Notes: generated by a model not told the origin, from the letters alone. DNA of 54,917 bases from Sharpea porci (GCF_009695655.1 NZ_VUNM01000014.1:1-54917), one strand, 5' to 3'. Shown: positions 42,731-52,801, counted from the first letter of the stretch. Translations and numbers: made by a program.

Positions 42731-43984
42731 CTAATGTAAACCAATATCTTTTCGACAGTACATACCATCAAAATGAATCTTTTCAATTGCCTGATAAACT
42801 TTGTCTCTTGTAGACGTTAAATCCTTACCTTTATTACAGATATTCAAAACACGTCCACCATTTGTCACAAGCTGACCATCTTTAAGCGCGGTTCCGGCAT
42901 GGAAGACAACAATATCATCATCAAGCTGATCTAAGCCTGTAATCACTTTGCCTTTTTCATAGCTGCCTGGATATCCGCCACTTGCAAGAACAACACAGGT
43001 AACAGTATCATCACTCCATTTGACTTCGACATCTTTAAGCTTCTTGTTAGCACAAGCCCACATGATATCAAAGAGATCACTATCTAAGCGCATTAAGATT
43101 GCCTGTGTTTCTGGATCACCAAAACGGACATTGAATTCAAGGACTTTAGCTTTTCCTTGATCAACCATCAAACCGATAAAGACAACACCACGATAATCCA
43201 TCTGATCTTCTGCCAATCCCTTCATAAAAGGATCAAGAATATCTTTTCTAAATGTTGCTTCAACTTCTTTTTCAAGGAATGGATTTGGGGAAACACTACC
43301 CATACCACCTGTATTAGGTCCTTTATTATTATCATAAATCTGTTTATGATCCTTAGCTGAAACCATTGGAACTATTGTCTGTCCATCTGTAAAGCATAAA
43401 AGCGAACATTCAAAGCCTTTTAAGAATTCTTCAAGTACAACCTTTTTACCAGCACCACCAAGAATTTCTCCCGAAAGCATTTCTTTCAATGTTTCTTTCG
43501 CAATAGCTTCATTTTCCGCAATAACAACACCCTTACCAGCTGCTAAACCATCAGCCTTAATAACTACAGGATAGCTGAATTCACTTAGCTTTTCATATGC
43601 ATCATTGAGCTCAGTGACTTCTTCATACTTTGCCGTAGGGATATTGTGACGCGCCATAAAATCTTTCGAGAAAGCTTTTGATCCTTCAAGAGTAGCTGCT
43701 TTCTGACGTGGACCAAACACCTTATGACCGGCATTTTCCAACTGATCAGCCAAACCCATGCAAAGAGGAACTTCAGGCCCAATAACTGTCAGATCAATGT
43801 CATGTGCTTCAACGAAAGCAAGAATACCATCCAGGTCTTCAACACTGCCTTCAACACATTCACCAATTTGTGCAATACCAGGATTACCTGGCCATGCATA
43901 GAGTTTATCCACTTTATCGCTTTTGACAAGGGACCATGCGATGGCATGTTCTCTTCCCCCGCTACCAATGACAAGTACTTTCAT
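42731..43984 (-). CDS. purD: Phosphoribosylamine-glycine ligase
   Basis: PurD makes GAR. The 417-residue ATP-grasp protein starts MKVLVIGSGGREHAIAW and has IKADGLAAGKGVVIA, GPNTGGMGSVSP and EFNVRFGDPETQ. It begins eight bases after purH, with AGGTGACGAT before ATG. Confidence 0.97.
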   Translation of the reverse strand: MKVLVIGSGGREHAIAWSLVKSDKVDKLYAWPGNPGIAQIGECVEGSVEDLDGILAFVEAHDIDLTVIGPEVPLCMGLADQLENAGHKVFGPRQKAATLEGSKAFSKDFMARHNIPTAKYEEVTELNDAYEKLSEFSYPVVIKADGLAAGKGVVIAENEAIAKETLKEMLSGEILGGAGKKVVLEEFLKGFECSLLCFTDGQTIVPMVSAKDHKQIYDNNKGPNTGGMGSVSPNPFLEKEVEATFRKDILDPFMKGLAEDQMDYRGVVFIGLMVDQGKAKVLEFNVRFGDPETQAILMRLDSDLFDIMWACANKKLKDVEVKWSDDTVTCVVLASGGYPGSYEKGKVITGLDQLDDDIVVFHAGTALKDGQLVTNGGRVLNICNKGKDLTSTRDKVYQAIEKIHFDGMYCRKDIGLH

Positions 43985-43992
43985 ATCGTCAC

Positions 43993-44574
43993 CTACTTTT
44001 CTAATTGTGTCTCAAAGTAATGAGAAATCATAGTATCATATGCAGCTGTCTTACTATATGCCTTATAGGCAAGACGCATCCTAAAATGAAAATCATCATG
44101 ATGATTCTTAATGGCATCCAAGACTTCAGGATAATCCTTTGGTTCTGTAACAATTAAGACATCCTTAAAATTCTTAGCTGCTGAACGAATCATTGAAGGA
44201 CCACCAATATCAATATTCTCAACCATTTCAGGTAAATCAGCACCCTTCTCCAATGCCTTGTCAAAGGCATAAAGATTACAACATACTAAATCAATAGGAT
44301 GAATATCCATCTCTTCAATTGTCTTCACGTGTTCAGGATTATCACGTTTATAAAGCAAGCCGCCATGAACTTTTGGATGCAATGTTTTTACTCTGCCATC
44401 AAGTATTTCTGGAAAACCAGTCACTTCTTCAATACCAATAGCTTTGACACCACCATCTTTAAGTGCCTTCAAAGTGCCTCCTGTTGAAACAACTTCAAAG
44501 CCCAATGCTTCTAATCCTTTCGCAAAATCAACAACCCCTGTTTTATCAGTTACTGAGACTAATGCACGTTTCAT
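43993..44574 (-). CDS. purH: Stand-alone IMP cyclohydrolase (N-terminal half of PurH)
   Basis: The 193-residue protein is only the MGS-like IMP cyclohydrolase domain: ALVSVTDKTG, VSTGGT, EILDGRVKTLHPKVHGG, NLYAF and DIGGPSMIRSAAKN. A full PurH has about 510 residues with a C-terminal AICAR transformylase; that domain is absent and purD follows after eight bases, leaving no remnant. The cell must have AICAR transformylase elsewhere, either a stand-alone protein or a PurP-type enzyme. ATG overlaps purN by four bases. Confidence 0.93.
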   Translation of the reverse strand: MKRALVSVTDKTGVVDFAKGLEALGFEVVSTGGTLKALKDGGVKAIGIEEVTGFPEILDGRVKTLHPKVHGGLLYKRDNPEHVKTIEEMDIHPIDLVCCNLYAFDKALEKGADLPEMVENIDIGGPSMIRSAAKNFKDVLIVTEPKDYPEVLDAIKNHHDDFHFRMRLAYKAYSKTAAYDTMISHYFETQLEK

Positions 44575-45164
44575 TCTTCGATTTCCACCCTTTCATCAAC
44601 AACTTTTAATTTACCATCACAGAATAACTGCACTGCTTTTGGCAAAATCTTATGTTCTTCTTCTAAAACTCTTTCCTGAATTTCTTCAGGAGACTTCACA
44701 TCATAAATATCAACAGCCTGCTGTAAAATGATTGGACCTGCATCCACATCTTCTGTTACGAAATGTACAGTACAGCCTGAATATCTTACCCCACGCTTAT
44801 AAACTGCATTATGAACATGCATGCCATACATGCCAGGACCACAGAAACTTGGAATAAGCGATGGATGAATATTGATAATACGATTACGATATGTCTGAAT
44901 CGTTTTTTCTCCTACAATAGCAAGATAGCCAGCTAAAACAATTAAATCAATTTTCTCCTGCGCAAATCTTTCTAAAATAGCCTCTTCATCACGAATCACT
45001 TCAGCTTGAATACCATGATTTTTAGCCCGCGTTAAACCATAAGCATTTTTACGATTGGAAATAACAAGCTTAATAGCCCCATTGATTTCCCCTCTCTCAC
45101 AGGCATCAATGACGCTTTGAAGGTCTGTACCTCCTCCAGAGATACAGACCGCAATATTTAGCAT
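44571..45164 (-). CDS. purN: Phosphoribosylglycinamide formyltransferase
   Basis: PurN transfers formyl from 10-formyl-THF to GAR. The 197-residue protein has VCISGGGTDLQS, LAGYLAIVGE, NIHPSLIPSF with the catalytic Asn-His, and HFVTEDVDAGPII with catalytic Asp. It overlaps purM by seven bases and purH by four. It uses the product of Fhs, first in the operon. Confidence 0.96.
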   Translation of the reverse strand: MLNIAVCISGGGTDLQSVIDACERGEINGAIKLVISNRKNAYGLTRAKNHGIQAEVIRDEEAILERFAQEKIDLIVLAGYLAIVGEKTIQTYRNRIINIHPSLIPSFCGPGMYGMHVHNAVYKRGVRYSGCTVHFVTEDVDAGPIILQQAVDIYDVKSPEEIQERVLEEEHKILPKAVQLFCDGKLKVVDERVEIEE

Positions 45165-46183
45165 AGAGTGACTCCCTTGTCACCCTGTTTGATTTCTCCA
45201 ATCACAAAGCTCTGGTCACCTGTTTGTGCCAATAGTTGCTGTGCTTTTTCAACATCTTCCTTCTTTAATGCAAGAACCATACCAATACCCATATTGAAAG
45301 TATTGTACATCATCTTTTCTTCAACCTGACCATTCTTGGCAATGAGTTTAAAGATTGCAGGAACTTCATAGCTGTCTTTATGAATATAAGCATGAGCATG
45401 TTCTGGAAGCATTCTAGGAACATTTTCAAAGAATCCACCACCAGTAATATGTGAACAGCCCTTAACCTGGATACCATTATTCTTTAATGCCTTTAAAGCT
45501 TTGACATAAATGCGCGTTGGAGCCAACAAGGCCTCACCAAGAGTCTTGCCTAATTCATCATAGTATGTATTTAATGATTCCTCGCTCATATCAAACACTT
45601 TTCTGACAAGTGAGAAACCATTAGAATGCACTCCTGTTGAAGCAATACCAAGAAGAATATCACCTTCAGTAATTGATGATCCATCAATAATTTCATCCTT
45701 TTCCACAACACCAACTGCGAAACCAGCTAAGTCATAATCATTTTCTGGCATTAAACCAGGATGTTCAGCTGTTTCACCACCAATAAGTGCACATTCAGAC
45801 TGTTTGCAGCCTTCTGCAACACCTTTGACAATTGTGGCAATCTTTTCTGGATAATTCTTTCCACATGCAATGTAGTCAAGGAAGAAAAGTGGTTCACCAC
45901 CAGCACATGCAATATCATTGACACACATAGCTACGGCATCAATGCCAATCGTATCATGCTTGTCCATGACAAAAGCCAATTTCACTTTTGTCCCACAGCC
46001 ATCTGTCCCAGAAAGAAGAACAGGATTCTTGTAATTCTTAATCGCACTTAAATCAAAAGCACCGGCAAAACCACCAAGTCCACCTAGAACTTCTGGACGC
46101 ATTGTTTCTTTGACATATTTTTTCATTAATTCCACTGATTGATAACCAGCTTCAATATCAACACCTGCTTTTTTGTAATCCAT
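45158..46183 (-). CDS. purM: Phosphoribosylformylglycinamidine cyclo-ligase
   Basis: PurM closes FGAM to AIR. The 341-residue protein starts DYKKAGVDIEAG and has LLSGTDGCGTKVKLA, DAVAMCVNDI, GGETAEHPG and GCSHITGGGFFENVPR. It lies nine bases after purC. Confidence 0.97.
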   Translation of the reverse strand: MDYKKAGVDIEAGYQSVELMKKYVKETMRPEVLGGLGGFAGAFDLSAIKNYKNPVLLSGTDGCGTKVKLAFVMDKHDTIGIDAVAMCVNDIACAGGEPLFFLDYIACGKNYPEKIATIVKGVAEGCKQSECALIGGETAEHPGLMPENDYDLAGFAVGVVEKDEIIDGSSITEGDILLGIASTGVHSNGFSLVRKVFDMSEESLNTYYDELGKTLGEALLAPTRIYVKALKALKNNGIQVKGCSHITGGGFFENVPRMLPEHAHAYIHKDSYEVPAIFKLIAKNGQVEEKMMYNTFNMGIGMVLALKKEDVEKAQQLLAQTGDQSFVIGEIKQGDKGVTLC

Positions 46184-46192
46184 GTGTATCTC

Positions 46193-46903
46193 CTATTTAT
46201 TTTGCATTCTCGCTAAAACAGCTTTATATGTTTCAATAAGATCACCAATATCCTGTCTAAAGACATCTTTGTCATATTTCTTATTTGTATTAACATCCCA
46301 TAAACGACATGAATCTGGAGAAATTTCATCAGCTAATAAGATATTGCCATCTTTGTCCTTACCAAATTCAATCTTGAAGTCAACAAGCTTTAAGTTTAAT
46401 GAAAGGAAGAATTCCTTTAAGAGTTCGTTGATTTTTAATGTTTCTCTCTTAATTTCTTCATATTCTTCTTCTGTACATAAGCCCATTGCACGTGCATGAT
46501 CTTCATTAATTAATGGATCACCATATTCATCATTCTTATATGAGATTTCAAAGATAGGCTTATCTAAAACTAATCCTTCTGGACAGCCTGTACGTTTACA
46601 GAAAGAACCTGTTGTAATATTACGAACAATAACTTCCAATGGGAAGATTTCGACTTTCTTAACTAAGTCATCACGATCATCTAGCTTCTTGATCAAGTGT
46701 GTCTTGATACCAGCTTCAGTCAACATATCAAAGATAATACCTGAAATAGTATGGTTTAAGACACCCTTACCCGCAAACTGATCATGTTTTACTCCATTAC
46801 CTGCAGTTGCATCATCTTTATAGTGCATGATGATTTCATCATCTTTGTCAGTTGCATAAACCTGTTTAGCTTTTCCATCATATAATAATTTACCTTTTTC
46901 CAT
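46193..46903 (-). CDS. purC: SAICAR synthetase
   Basis: PurC joins aspartate to CAIR. The 236-residue protein starts MEKGKLLYDGKAKQVYATD and has VRNITTGSF, DFKIEFG and ADEISPDSCRLWD. ATG at 46903 has AAGGAG ten bases upstream; a longer open frame overlaps purE and is rejected on length and ribosome site. Confidence 0.97.
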   Translation of the reverse strand: MEKGKLLYDGKAKQVYATDKDDEIIMHYKDDATAGNGVKHDQFAGKGVLNHTISGIIFDMLTEAGIKTHLIKKLDDRDDLVKKVEIFPLEVIVRNITTGSFCKRTGCPEGLVLDKPIFEISYKNDEYGDPLINEDHARAMGLCTEEEYEEIKRETLKINELLKEFFLSLNLKLVDFKIEFGKDKDGNILLADEISPDSCRLWDVNTNKKYDKDVFRQDIGDLIETYKAVLARMQNK

Positions 46904-46934
46904 TGTCTTCTCTCTCCTTTTGGTTTCTGGTTCA

Positions 46935-47420
46935 TTAATACTTCTTAGAAATTTCTTCATTTGTCTTAAGACAAGCTTCATTCATCTGTTTGCGATGTGC
47001 CAACAATTGTTCTTTTAAATCAGCATGCTTATTAGCCATAATCTGTAAAGCTAAATAAGCCGCATTCTTACCACCATTAATCGCAACTGTTGCCACAGGG
47101 ATACCGCTTGGCATCTGAACAATTGATAATAAAGCATCCATCCCATCTAAATTGCTTCCCGCAATTGGTACACCAATAACAGGCAATACTGTTTGGCTTG
47201 CGACAACCCCTGGTAGGGCTGCTGCCATACCTGCGGCAGTAATAATGACTTCTGTACCATCATTATTGCATTCTTCTACAAACTGGCTTAATGCCTCATG
47301 AGCACGATGTGCTGATAGTGCTCTCACACTGACTTCAACACCAAAATCTTTGAGAATCTGGATACATCCCTCTACCTTGGATGCATCACTTGCAGATCCC
47401 ATAATCACTGCAGCTTTCAT
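46935..47420 (-). CDS. purE: N5-carboxyaminoimidazole ribonucleotide mutase
   Basis: PurE converts N5-CAIR to CAIR. The 161-residue protein has MGSASDASKV, SAHRAHE and PVIGVPIAGSNLDGMDALLS, the class I pattern. Class I PurE normally works with PurK, which is not in this operon. GGGGGTAAACGA before ATG. Confidence 0.95.
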   Translation of the reverse strand: MKAAVIMGSASDASKVEGCIQILKDFGVEVSVRALSAHRAHEALSQFVEECNNDGTEVIITAAGMAAALPGVVASQTVLPVIGVPIAGSNLDGMDALLSIVQMPSGIPVATVAINGGKNAAYLALQIMANKHADLKEQLLAHRKQMNEACLKTNEEISKKY

Positions 47421-47431
47421 TCGTTTACCCC

Positions 47432-48904
47432 CTATGAATTTTCCAAGTGATATTTCTTGACAGCTTCGTCAACAGCTTCTCTATCTGAAAAGTGTGTTTT
47501 GACACCATTTACATCGTTATAATCTTCATTTCCTTTACCAATAATCGCAATCATATCACCTATTTCATGATGACTTAAGGCATATTCAATTGCTTCTAAG
47601 CGATCATCTATCTCAATATATTGACCACCAAGAGGTACTAACGTACTCTTGATATCTTGAATAATATCTGTCGTTTTTTCAAAGCGTGAATTATCGGCAG
47701 TCAGGATGGAAAAATCAGCCTTCTTAGCAGCTACCTCTCCCATGCCATAACGTCTCTCTTTTGAGCGATTGCCCCCACAGCCAAAGACAACGACAAGGCG
47801 ATGAGGCTGATATTGTCTTAGCGTATCTAGAAGCGATTCCATCGCTAAAGCATTATGGGCATAATCGACAATAACAGTCATCTCCTTATTACTAAAGGCA
47901 ATTTCCATACGTCCAGCGACAGCTACTTTCTTCAATGCTTCAAGAATCGCATTTTCATGAATTCCCAACATGTCACATAAGGCAATTGCACATAGCGCAT
48001 TATAGACATTATATTTGCCAGGCAGGGCAAGCTTGACATCTAGATGGCATTGTCCTGTGACATTGAATTCTACCCCAACAAAGTCTGCTTCACGCACATA
48101 ATGCATATGGCTTGCACGATATGTGGCCTCACGATCAATCGCAAAGGTTGTCATTGGGCAATCTGCACCATTCTTTAACTCATCTGCGTAATCCGCATCC
48201 ATATTGATAAGGCCTTGTTTGCTTTGGGCAAAGATACGACTCTTATAATATTTATATTCATTAAAGTCTTTATGTTCATGAGGACCAATATGATCGGGTT
48301 CGATATTCGTAAATAAACCATAATCAAATATAATGCCATCAGTACGATGCATTTTAAAGCCCTGGGAAGAACATTCCATCACCAGATATTCAATACCAGC
48401 ATCCACCATTTTTCTAAATGTCTGTTGTAATTCATAGGACTCCGGTGTTGTATTATTGGTCTTTTCAACCTTACCTGCATATTCAATACCATTTGTCCCA
48501 ATCACCCCAACACGCTTACCAGCTGCTTCAAGAATAGCTGAAATCATATGTGCTGTTGTTGTTTTACCTTTAGTCCCTGTAATCCCAATCACACACATTT
48601 CGCGAGATGGATGATGGAAGAGTGCCGCTGACATATAGGCCAGTGCCTGACGAGAGGCTTCCACCTTAATCAGCGTGACATTCTTTGCGACATCAACATC
48701 TTCTTCTACAACAATCACTTTACAGCCCTGTTCAATCACTTGTGGGATAAATTTGTGACTATCAACATTAGCTCCCTTCATGGCAATAAAGAGATTAGTA
48801 TTATTTGCTTTGCGGGAATCAAAGACAACATCTTCAACATCCCCATCCAGTGATCCTTGAACAAGCGTATAATTCAGCCCTTCAAGTAAATCAATTACTT
48901 TCAT
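47432..48904 (-). CDS. murE: UDP-N-acetylmuramyl-tripeptide synthetase
   Basis: MurE adds the third amino acid to the peptidoglycan precursor. The 490-residue protein has ATP loop GITGTKGKTTT (107-117), TTPES, and GCGGNRSKERR. The amino-acid specificity loop reads TADNSR (402-407), close to the DNPR of diaminopimelate enzymes but with Ser for Pro, so the substrate is uncertain. It is second in the purine operon, 11 bases before purE, an unusual place for a cell-wall gene. Confidence 0.94.
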   Translation of the reverse strand: MKVIDLLEGLNYTLVQGSLDGDVEDVVFDSRKANNTNLFIAMKGANVDSHKFIPQVIEQGCKVIVVEEDVDVAKNVTLIKVEASRQALAYMSAALFHHPSREMCVIGITGTKGKTTTAHMISAILEAAGKRVGVIGTNGIEYAGKVEKTNNTTPESYELQQTFRKMVDAGIEYLVMECSSQGFKMHRTDGIIFDYGLFTNIEPDHIGPHEHKDFNEYKYYKSRIFAQSKQGLINMDADYADELKNGADCPMTTFAIDREATYRASHMHYVREADFVGVEFNVTGQCHLDVKLALPGKYNVYNALCAIALCDMLGIHENAILEALKKVAVAGRMEIAFSNKEMTVIVDYAHNALAMESLLDTLRQYQPHRLVVVFGCGGNRSKERRYGMGEVAAKKADFSILTADNSRFEKTTDIIQDIKSTLVPLGGQYIEIDDRLEAIEYALSHHEIGDMIAIIGKGNEDYNDVNGVKTHFSDREAVDEAVKKYHLENS

Positions 48905-48924
48905 AAAACATAAGTCCTTTCAGA

Positions 48925-50595
48925 TTAGAATAGCCCAACAATCTTTCCATCCTCATCAATATCCATATTATTAGCTGCTGGCTGTTTTGGTAAACCAGGC
49001 ATACGCATGATACTACCGGCAATCGCAACTAAGAAACCTGAACCAGTATTAGGAATAAGATCAGAAATAGTAACTTTAAAGCCATGAGGTCTTCCAAGCA
49101 ATGTTGGATCATCAGAAAGTGAGTATTGTGTTTTCGCAATACAGATTGGCAAATGATCTAATCCTTGTGCTGTATACTTCTTGATTTTATTAACGACTTT
49201 CTTTGCCAGAATGATATCATCAGCCCCATAGATTTCCTGTGCAATTGTTCTAAGTTTATCTTCAATTGAACAATCAAGTTCATATATAGGATGATAATGT
49301 GATTCTTTTGTTTCAAGAAGGTGCAATAGCTTGTTGGCAAGATCAATACCGCCTTCTCCACCTTTTGCCCATACTTCAGAAATTGCGACCTCAACACCCA
49401 TGGCATCAACCTTCTGCTTCAACAATTCTAGTTCAGCCTGAGTATCTGTTGGGAAAGCATTGATGGCTACTACTGATGGTAAACCAAACTTACCAATGTT
49501 TTCAATGTGTTTCTTTAAATTTTCAATACCTTTTTCAAGTGCTTCAAGATTTTCTTCACCCAAATCTTTCTTATTCACACCACCATGCATCTTTAAAGCT
49601 CTAATTGTAGCAACTATGACAACGGCATCAGGATGTAAAGAAGCTTGACGACACTTAATATCAAGGAATTTTTCAGCCCCTAAATCAGCACCAAAACCAG
49701 CTTCTGTAATCGCATAATCACCAAGCTTTAAGGCAAGCTTTGTGGCCATGACAGAGTTACAGCCGTGGGCAATATTCGCAAATGGTCCACCATGAACTAA
49801 GACTGGCGTATGATCAAGAGTTTGGACAAGATTTGGCTTGATGGCATCTTTTAAGAGAAGTGTCACCGCACCTGTTGCATGTAAGTCATCTACAGTGACT
49901 GGTTCACCATCCATATTATAAGCCACAATCATGCGGGCAATGCGAGCCTTTAAATCAGGAAGGCTTGTTGCAAGGCAGAGCACACCCATCACTTCACTAG
50001 CGACGGAAATATCGAAGCCGTCTTCACGAGGTACACCATTGGCCTTACCACCTAAGCCAACAACAATATGTCTTAAAGCACGGTCATTTAAATCAACGCA
50101 ACGTTTCCAGACAATCTGTCTAGTATCAATATGGAGGAGATTGCCTTGCTGGATGGAATTATCAAGCATGGCTGCAATGAGGTTATTAGCTGTTGTAATG
50201 GCATGAATATCACCAGTAAAGTGCAAATTGATATCTTCCATTGGTACAACCTGGGCATATCCTCCCCCAGCTGCCCCACCTTTAATACCAAAGCAAGGAC
50301 CTAAGCTAGGTTCACGCATAGCAACAATCGACTTCTTGTTTAATAAATGCATAGCCTGTGATAAACCAATCATTGTTGTTGTCTTACCTTCACCAGCAGG
50401 TGTTGGATTGATTGCTGTTACAAGAATAAGCTTACCATCCTTCTTATTCTCAACCTTTTTTATCGTTTCCAAGGAAATCTTAGCTTTATATTTACCATAT
50501 AATTCTAAGTCATCCTCACTAAGACCAATGCGACTTGCGACATCTTTAATGTTTTCCATTTCTGTGCTTTGAGCAATTTCAACATCTGTTAACAT
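48925..50595 (-). CDS. fhs: Formate-tetrahydrofolate ligase
   Basis: Fhs makes 10-formyl-THF from formate, THF and ATP. The 556-residue protein has the P-loop [30 protein letters not shown], and [18 protein letters not shown] at 50595 follows AGGTGAGATT. It is the first gene behind a ZTP riboswitch, which senses lack of its product. Its formyl group serves PurN directly and AICAR transformylase elsewhere. Confidence 0.97.
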   Translation of the reverse strand: MLTDVEIAQSTEMENIKDVASRIGLSEDDLELYGKYKAKISLETIKKVENKKDGKLILVTAINPTPAGEGKTTTMIGLSQAMHLLNKKSIVAMREPSLGPCFGIKGGAAGGGYAQVVPMEDINLHFTGDIHAITTANNLIAAMLDNSIQQGNLLHIDTRQIVWKRCVDLNDRALRHIVVGLGGKANGVPREDGFDISVASEVMGVLCLATSLPDLKARIARMIVAYNMDGEPVTVDDLHATGAVTLLLKDAIKPNLVQTLDHTPVLVHGGPFANIAHGCNSVMATKLALKLGDYAITEAGFGADLGAEKFLDIKCRQASLHPDAVVIVATIRALKMHGGVNKKDLGEENLEALEKGIENLKKHIENIGKFGLPSVVAINAFPTDTQAELELLKQKVDAMGVEVAISEVWAKGGEGGIDLANKLLHLLETKESHYHPIYELDCSIEDKLRTIAQEIYGADDIILAKKVVNKIKKYTAQGLDHLPICIAKTQYSLSDDPTLLGRPHGFKVTISDLIPNTGSGFLVAIAGSIMRMPGLPKQPAANNMDIDEDGKIVGLF

Positions 50596-50668
50596 AATCT
50601 CACCTATCCTTTTTTCATTCCCATTATAATACAAATCTGTAGAACGACTAAACACTTTCGTCAAAACC

Positions 50669-50718
50669 AAAAAAAGAGCTCAATCGTCCTGGGGGTGGCC
50701 CAGACGGTCGGCTCTTCA
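50669..50718 (-). terminator. ZTP-riboswitch terminator
   Basis: On the minus strand AAGAGC...CGTCTGGG-CCACC-CCCAGGACG...GAGCTCTT is followed by TTTTT. The 5' arm shares bases with the aptamer's 3' part. Confidence 0.85.
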
Positions 50719-50770
50719 ACAATCAATACTCCCTGTGGTAAACTCCACTTCCGTCAGTCGTATGACACGA
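50695..50770 (-). promoter_or_regulatory. ZTP (pfl) riboswitch aptamer
   Basis: The minus strand reads CGACTGACGGAAGTGGAG, TTTACCACAGGGAGTATT, then GCCGACCGTCTGGGC, matching the conserved parts of the pfl motif. ZTP binding, when 10-formyl-THF is short, should block the terminator and turn on fhs and the nine genes behind it. Confidence 0.92.
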
Positions 50771-50772
50771 GT

Positions 50773-50801
50773 ATATTACCATGTAATATACAATTTGACA
50801 A
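50773..50801 (-). promoter_or_regulatory. Promoter of the fhs-pur operon
   Basis: TTGTCA (50796-50801, minus strand), 17 bases, TAATAT (50773-50778), just before the ZTP leader. Confidence 0.7.
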
Positions 50802-50810
50802 TGTCATTTC

Positions 50811-51470
50811 TCAATTCTTATAGACATCTGTGAAGAATGTTTTCTCTTGAATAAACTTATTGGAAATTTTCGCAACATGCCCATTACATAAATAGAGCGA
50901 ACTTCCCTTTCTCTTCGCAATATAATGCAAATTAACATATTGTGATCGATTAACACGCAAGACAATACGTGGATTGGCTTGTAAGAATTTTTTGAGATGA
51001 TGTGTGCTGACATCGAGATGATTGTTTGTTGTATAGAATGTGGATTGGCCATTATGTTTCACAATCTCAATAATGCTTCGTGGGTTAATATTGACCTTCC
51101 CAAGAGCTGTTGAGAGAGGAACTGTATGGATGAGTGTGTTATTGAGTGATGAGAGGATATGTCGTAATTCATAGCGGTCAATATCATGGTTGAGAAAATA
51201 ATCAGCTTGCCAAGTGCGATAGAGATTAGAAAAACTGCCCTGTTTAATCACAACGATTTTATTGCCACACCCTTTAAAGACTCTACAAGCATAAAAGAGT
51301 TTTTCATCATCATTGATATCAAGAAATACGAGATGGTAATTCATTTCATTGGTGAGATAGGACGTTAAATTATCATAACAGTCAACAATTGTATCAGGGA
51401 GAAAGGCAGTTATTTCATTAATGAGGTGGGTCTGTACATGCATGTTTGGGGTAATAATTAATATGCGCAT
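50811..51470 (-). CDS. LytTR DNA-binding protein with degenerate receiver domain
   Basis: The 219-residue protein has a receiver-like N-terminus (1-115) with D51 in LVFLDI but no N-terminal acidic pair (RILIITPN), so phosphorylation is doubtful. Residues 120-215 are a LytTR domain (KVNINPRSIIEIV, LRVNRSQYVNLHYI). GGAGAG lies ten bases before ATG. No sensor kinase is adjacent. The fhs promoter starts ten bases after its stop and no terminator lies between, so some read-through into the purine leader is likely. Confidence 0.82.
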   Translation of the reverse strand: MRILIITPNMHVQTHLINEITAFLPDTIVDCYDNLTSYLTNEMNYHLVFLDINDDEKLFYACRVFKGCGNKIVVIKQGSFSNLYRTWQADYFLNHDIDRYELRHILSSLNNTLIHTVPLSTALGKVNINPRSIIEIVKHNGQSTFYTTNNHLDVSTHHLKKFLQANPRIVLRVNRSQYVNLHYIAKRKGSSLYLCNGHVAKISNKFIQEKTFFTDVYKN

Positions 51471-51628
51471 ATAAGCTTCTCTCCATAATTTTTCTTATTT
51501 CAATTTTATCAAATTCTTAAATTATTTCCAATATAAATACCTTTTTCCGAATTATTTATCGATTTTGTTTTGCTTTTTTCAGGTAATTGAAAGATAATAT
51601 GAAAATATAAGAAGAGGAAGTGAATTGT

Positions 51629-52801
51629 GTGTATAAATCAAATCGTATGAATCTCTTTGGTGAAAGTATTTTCACCACACTCGCTAATATGCGTACACAA
51701 AGGCTACAGGAAGGTAAAGATGTGATTGACCTAAGTATAGGTGCTCCCAACATCCCACCTCATCAGGCTATTCTAGAAACCTTAAGCAAGGAAGCAAGTA
51801 ATCCTAAAAACTACATTTATGCGATAACTGACTTGCCGGAATTACAGGATGCTGTACAGCAATGGTATAAACGTCGTTATCATGTTGATATTGATGGAAA
51901 AACGGAAATGACAAGCTTGCTTGGTTCACAGGAAGGCTTATCCCATCTTGCCATGACACTCGTTAATGATGGTGATGTCATTCTCGTTCCTGACCCTTGT
52001 TATCCTATTTTTAGAGATGGGCCACTCTTAGCAGGGGCAAAAGTTGTCTATATGCCATTGTTGAAAGAAAATGATTATCTTATTGACTTTGATGCCATCA
52101 ATCCCGATGATGCCAAAAAAGCTAAGCTCATGATTGTTTCCTATCCAAACAATCCAACATGTGCAATTGCTAATGAAGCTTTCTATCACAAGCTTATTGC
52201 GTTTGCGAAAAAATATGATATTCTCGTTCTTCACGATAATGCCTATAGTGAATTATTGTTCGAAGGTGTTGGTCATAGTTTTTTAGAATATGAAGGTGCT
52301 AAGGATGTTGGTATTGAGTTCAATTCATTATCAAAGACTTATGGCATGGCTGGGGCAAGAGTTGGCTTTGCGATTGGTAATGCAGTAATCATCAGTCTCA
52401 TAAAAGCACTTAAGTCTAATCTTGACTACGGCATGTTCATCCCTATTCAGAAAGCTGCCATTACAGCTATTACTGGAGATCAGTCATGTGTTGAAACGAC
52501 AAGAGAAGCTTATCGCCATCGTCGTGATTTCTTGTTGGAAAGATTTAAGAAAATCGGCTGGGATATCGATGTTCCTAAGGGTTCCATGTTTGTCTGGGCA
52601 AAAATACCAGATCATTATCATCAAGATGATGAACAATTTACCTATGATCTCTTTAACGAGACAGGTGTCCTTGTTGTCCCTGGTTCGGCATTTGGAAAAC
52701 ACGGCAAAGGATTTGTCAGAATGGCGCTTGTACAAAATGATGACCAGATTGCTCATGCTAGTGAACTCATGGGTCATACAGATCTATTTAAAAAAGCTTA
52801 G
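51629..52801 (+). CDS. Class I/II PLP-dependent aminotransferase
   Basis: The 390-residue fold-type I aminotransferase has the PLP lysine in SLSKTYGMAGARVGF, the SYPNNPT segment with the cofactor-ring Asn, DNAYSE with the Tyr and Asp region, and a C-terminal Arg in GKGFVRMALV that binds the substrate carboxylate. It is of the AlaT/DapL/aspartate subgroup; the donor cannot be named. GTG at 51629 is preferred because GAGGAAG lies eight bases before it; a GTG at 51620 is inside the ribosome site. It is divergent from the LytTR gene. Confidence 0.85.
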   Translation: MYKSNRMNLFGESIFTTLANMRTQRLQEGKDVIDLSIGAPNIPPHQAILETLSKEASNPKNYIYAITDLPELQDAVQQWYKRRYHVDIDGKTEMTSLLGSQEGLSHLAMTLVNDGDVILVPDPCYPIFRDGPLLAGAKVVYMPLLKENDYLIDFDAINPDDAKKAKLMIVSYPNNPTCAIANEAFYHKLIAFAKKYDILVLHDNAYSELLFEGVGHSFLEYEGAKDVGIEFNSLSKTYGMAGARVGFAIGNAVIISLIKALKSNLDYGMFIPIQKAAITAITGDQSCVETTREAYRHRRDFLLERFKKIGWDIDVPKGSMFVWAKIPDHYHQDDEQFTYDLFNETGVLVVPGSAFGKHGKGFVRMALVQNDDQIAHASELMGHTDLFKKA

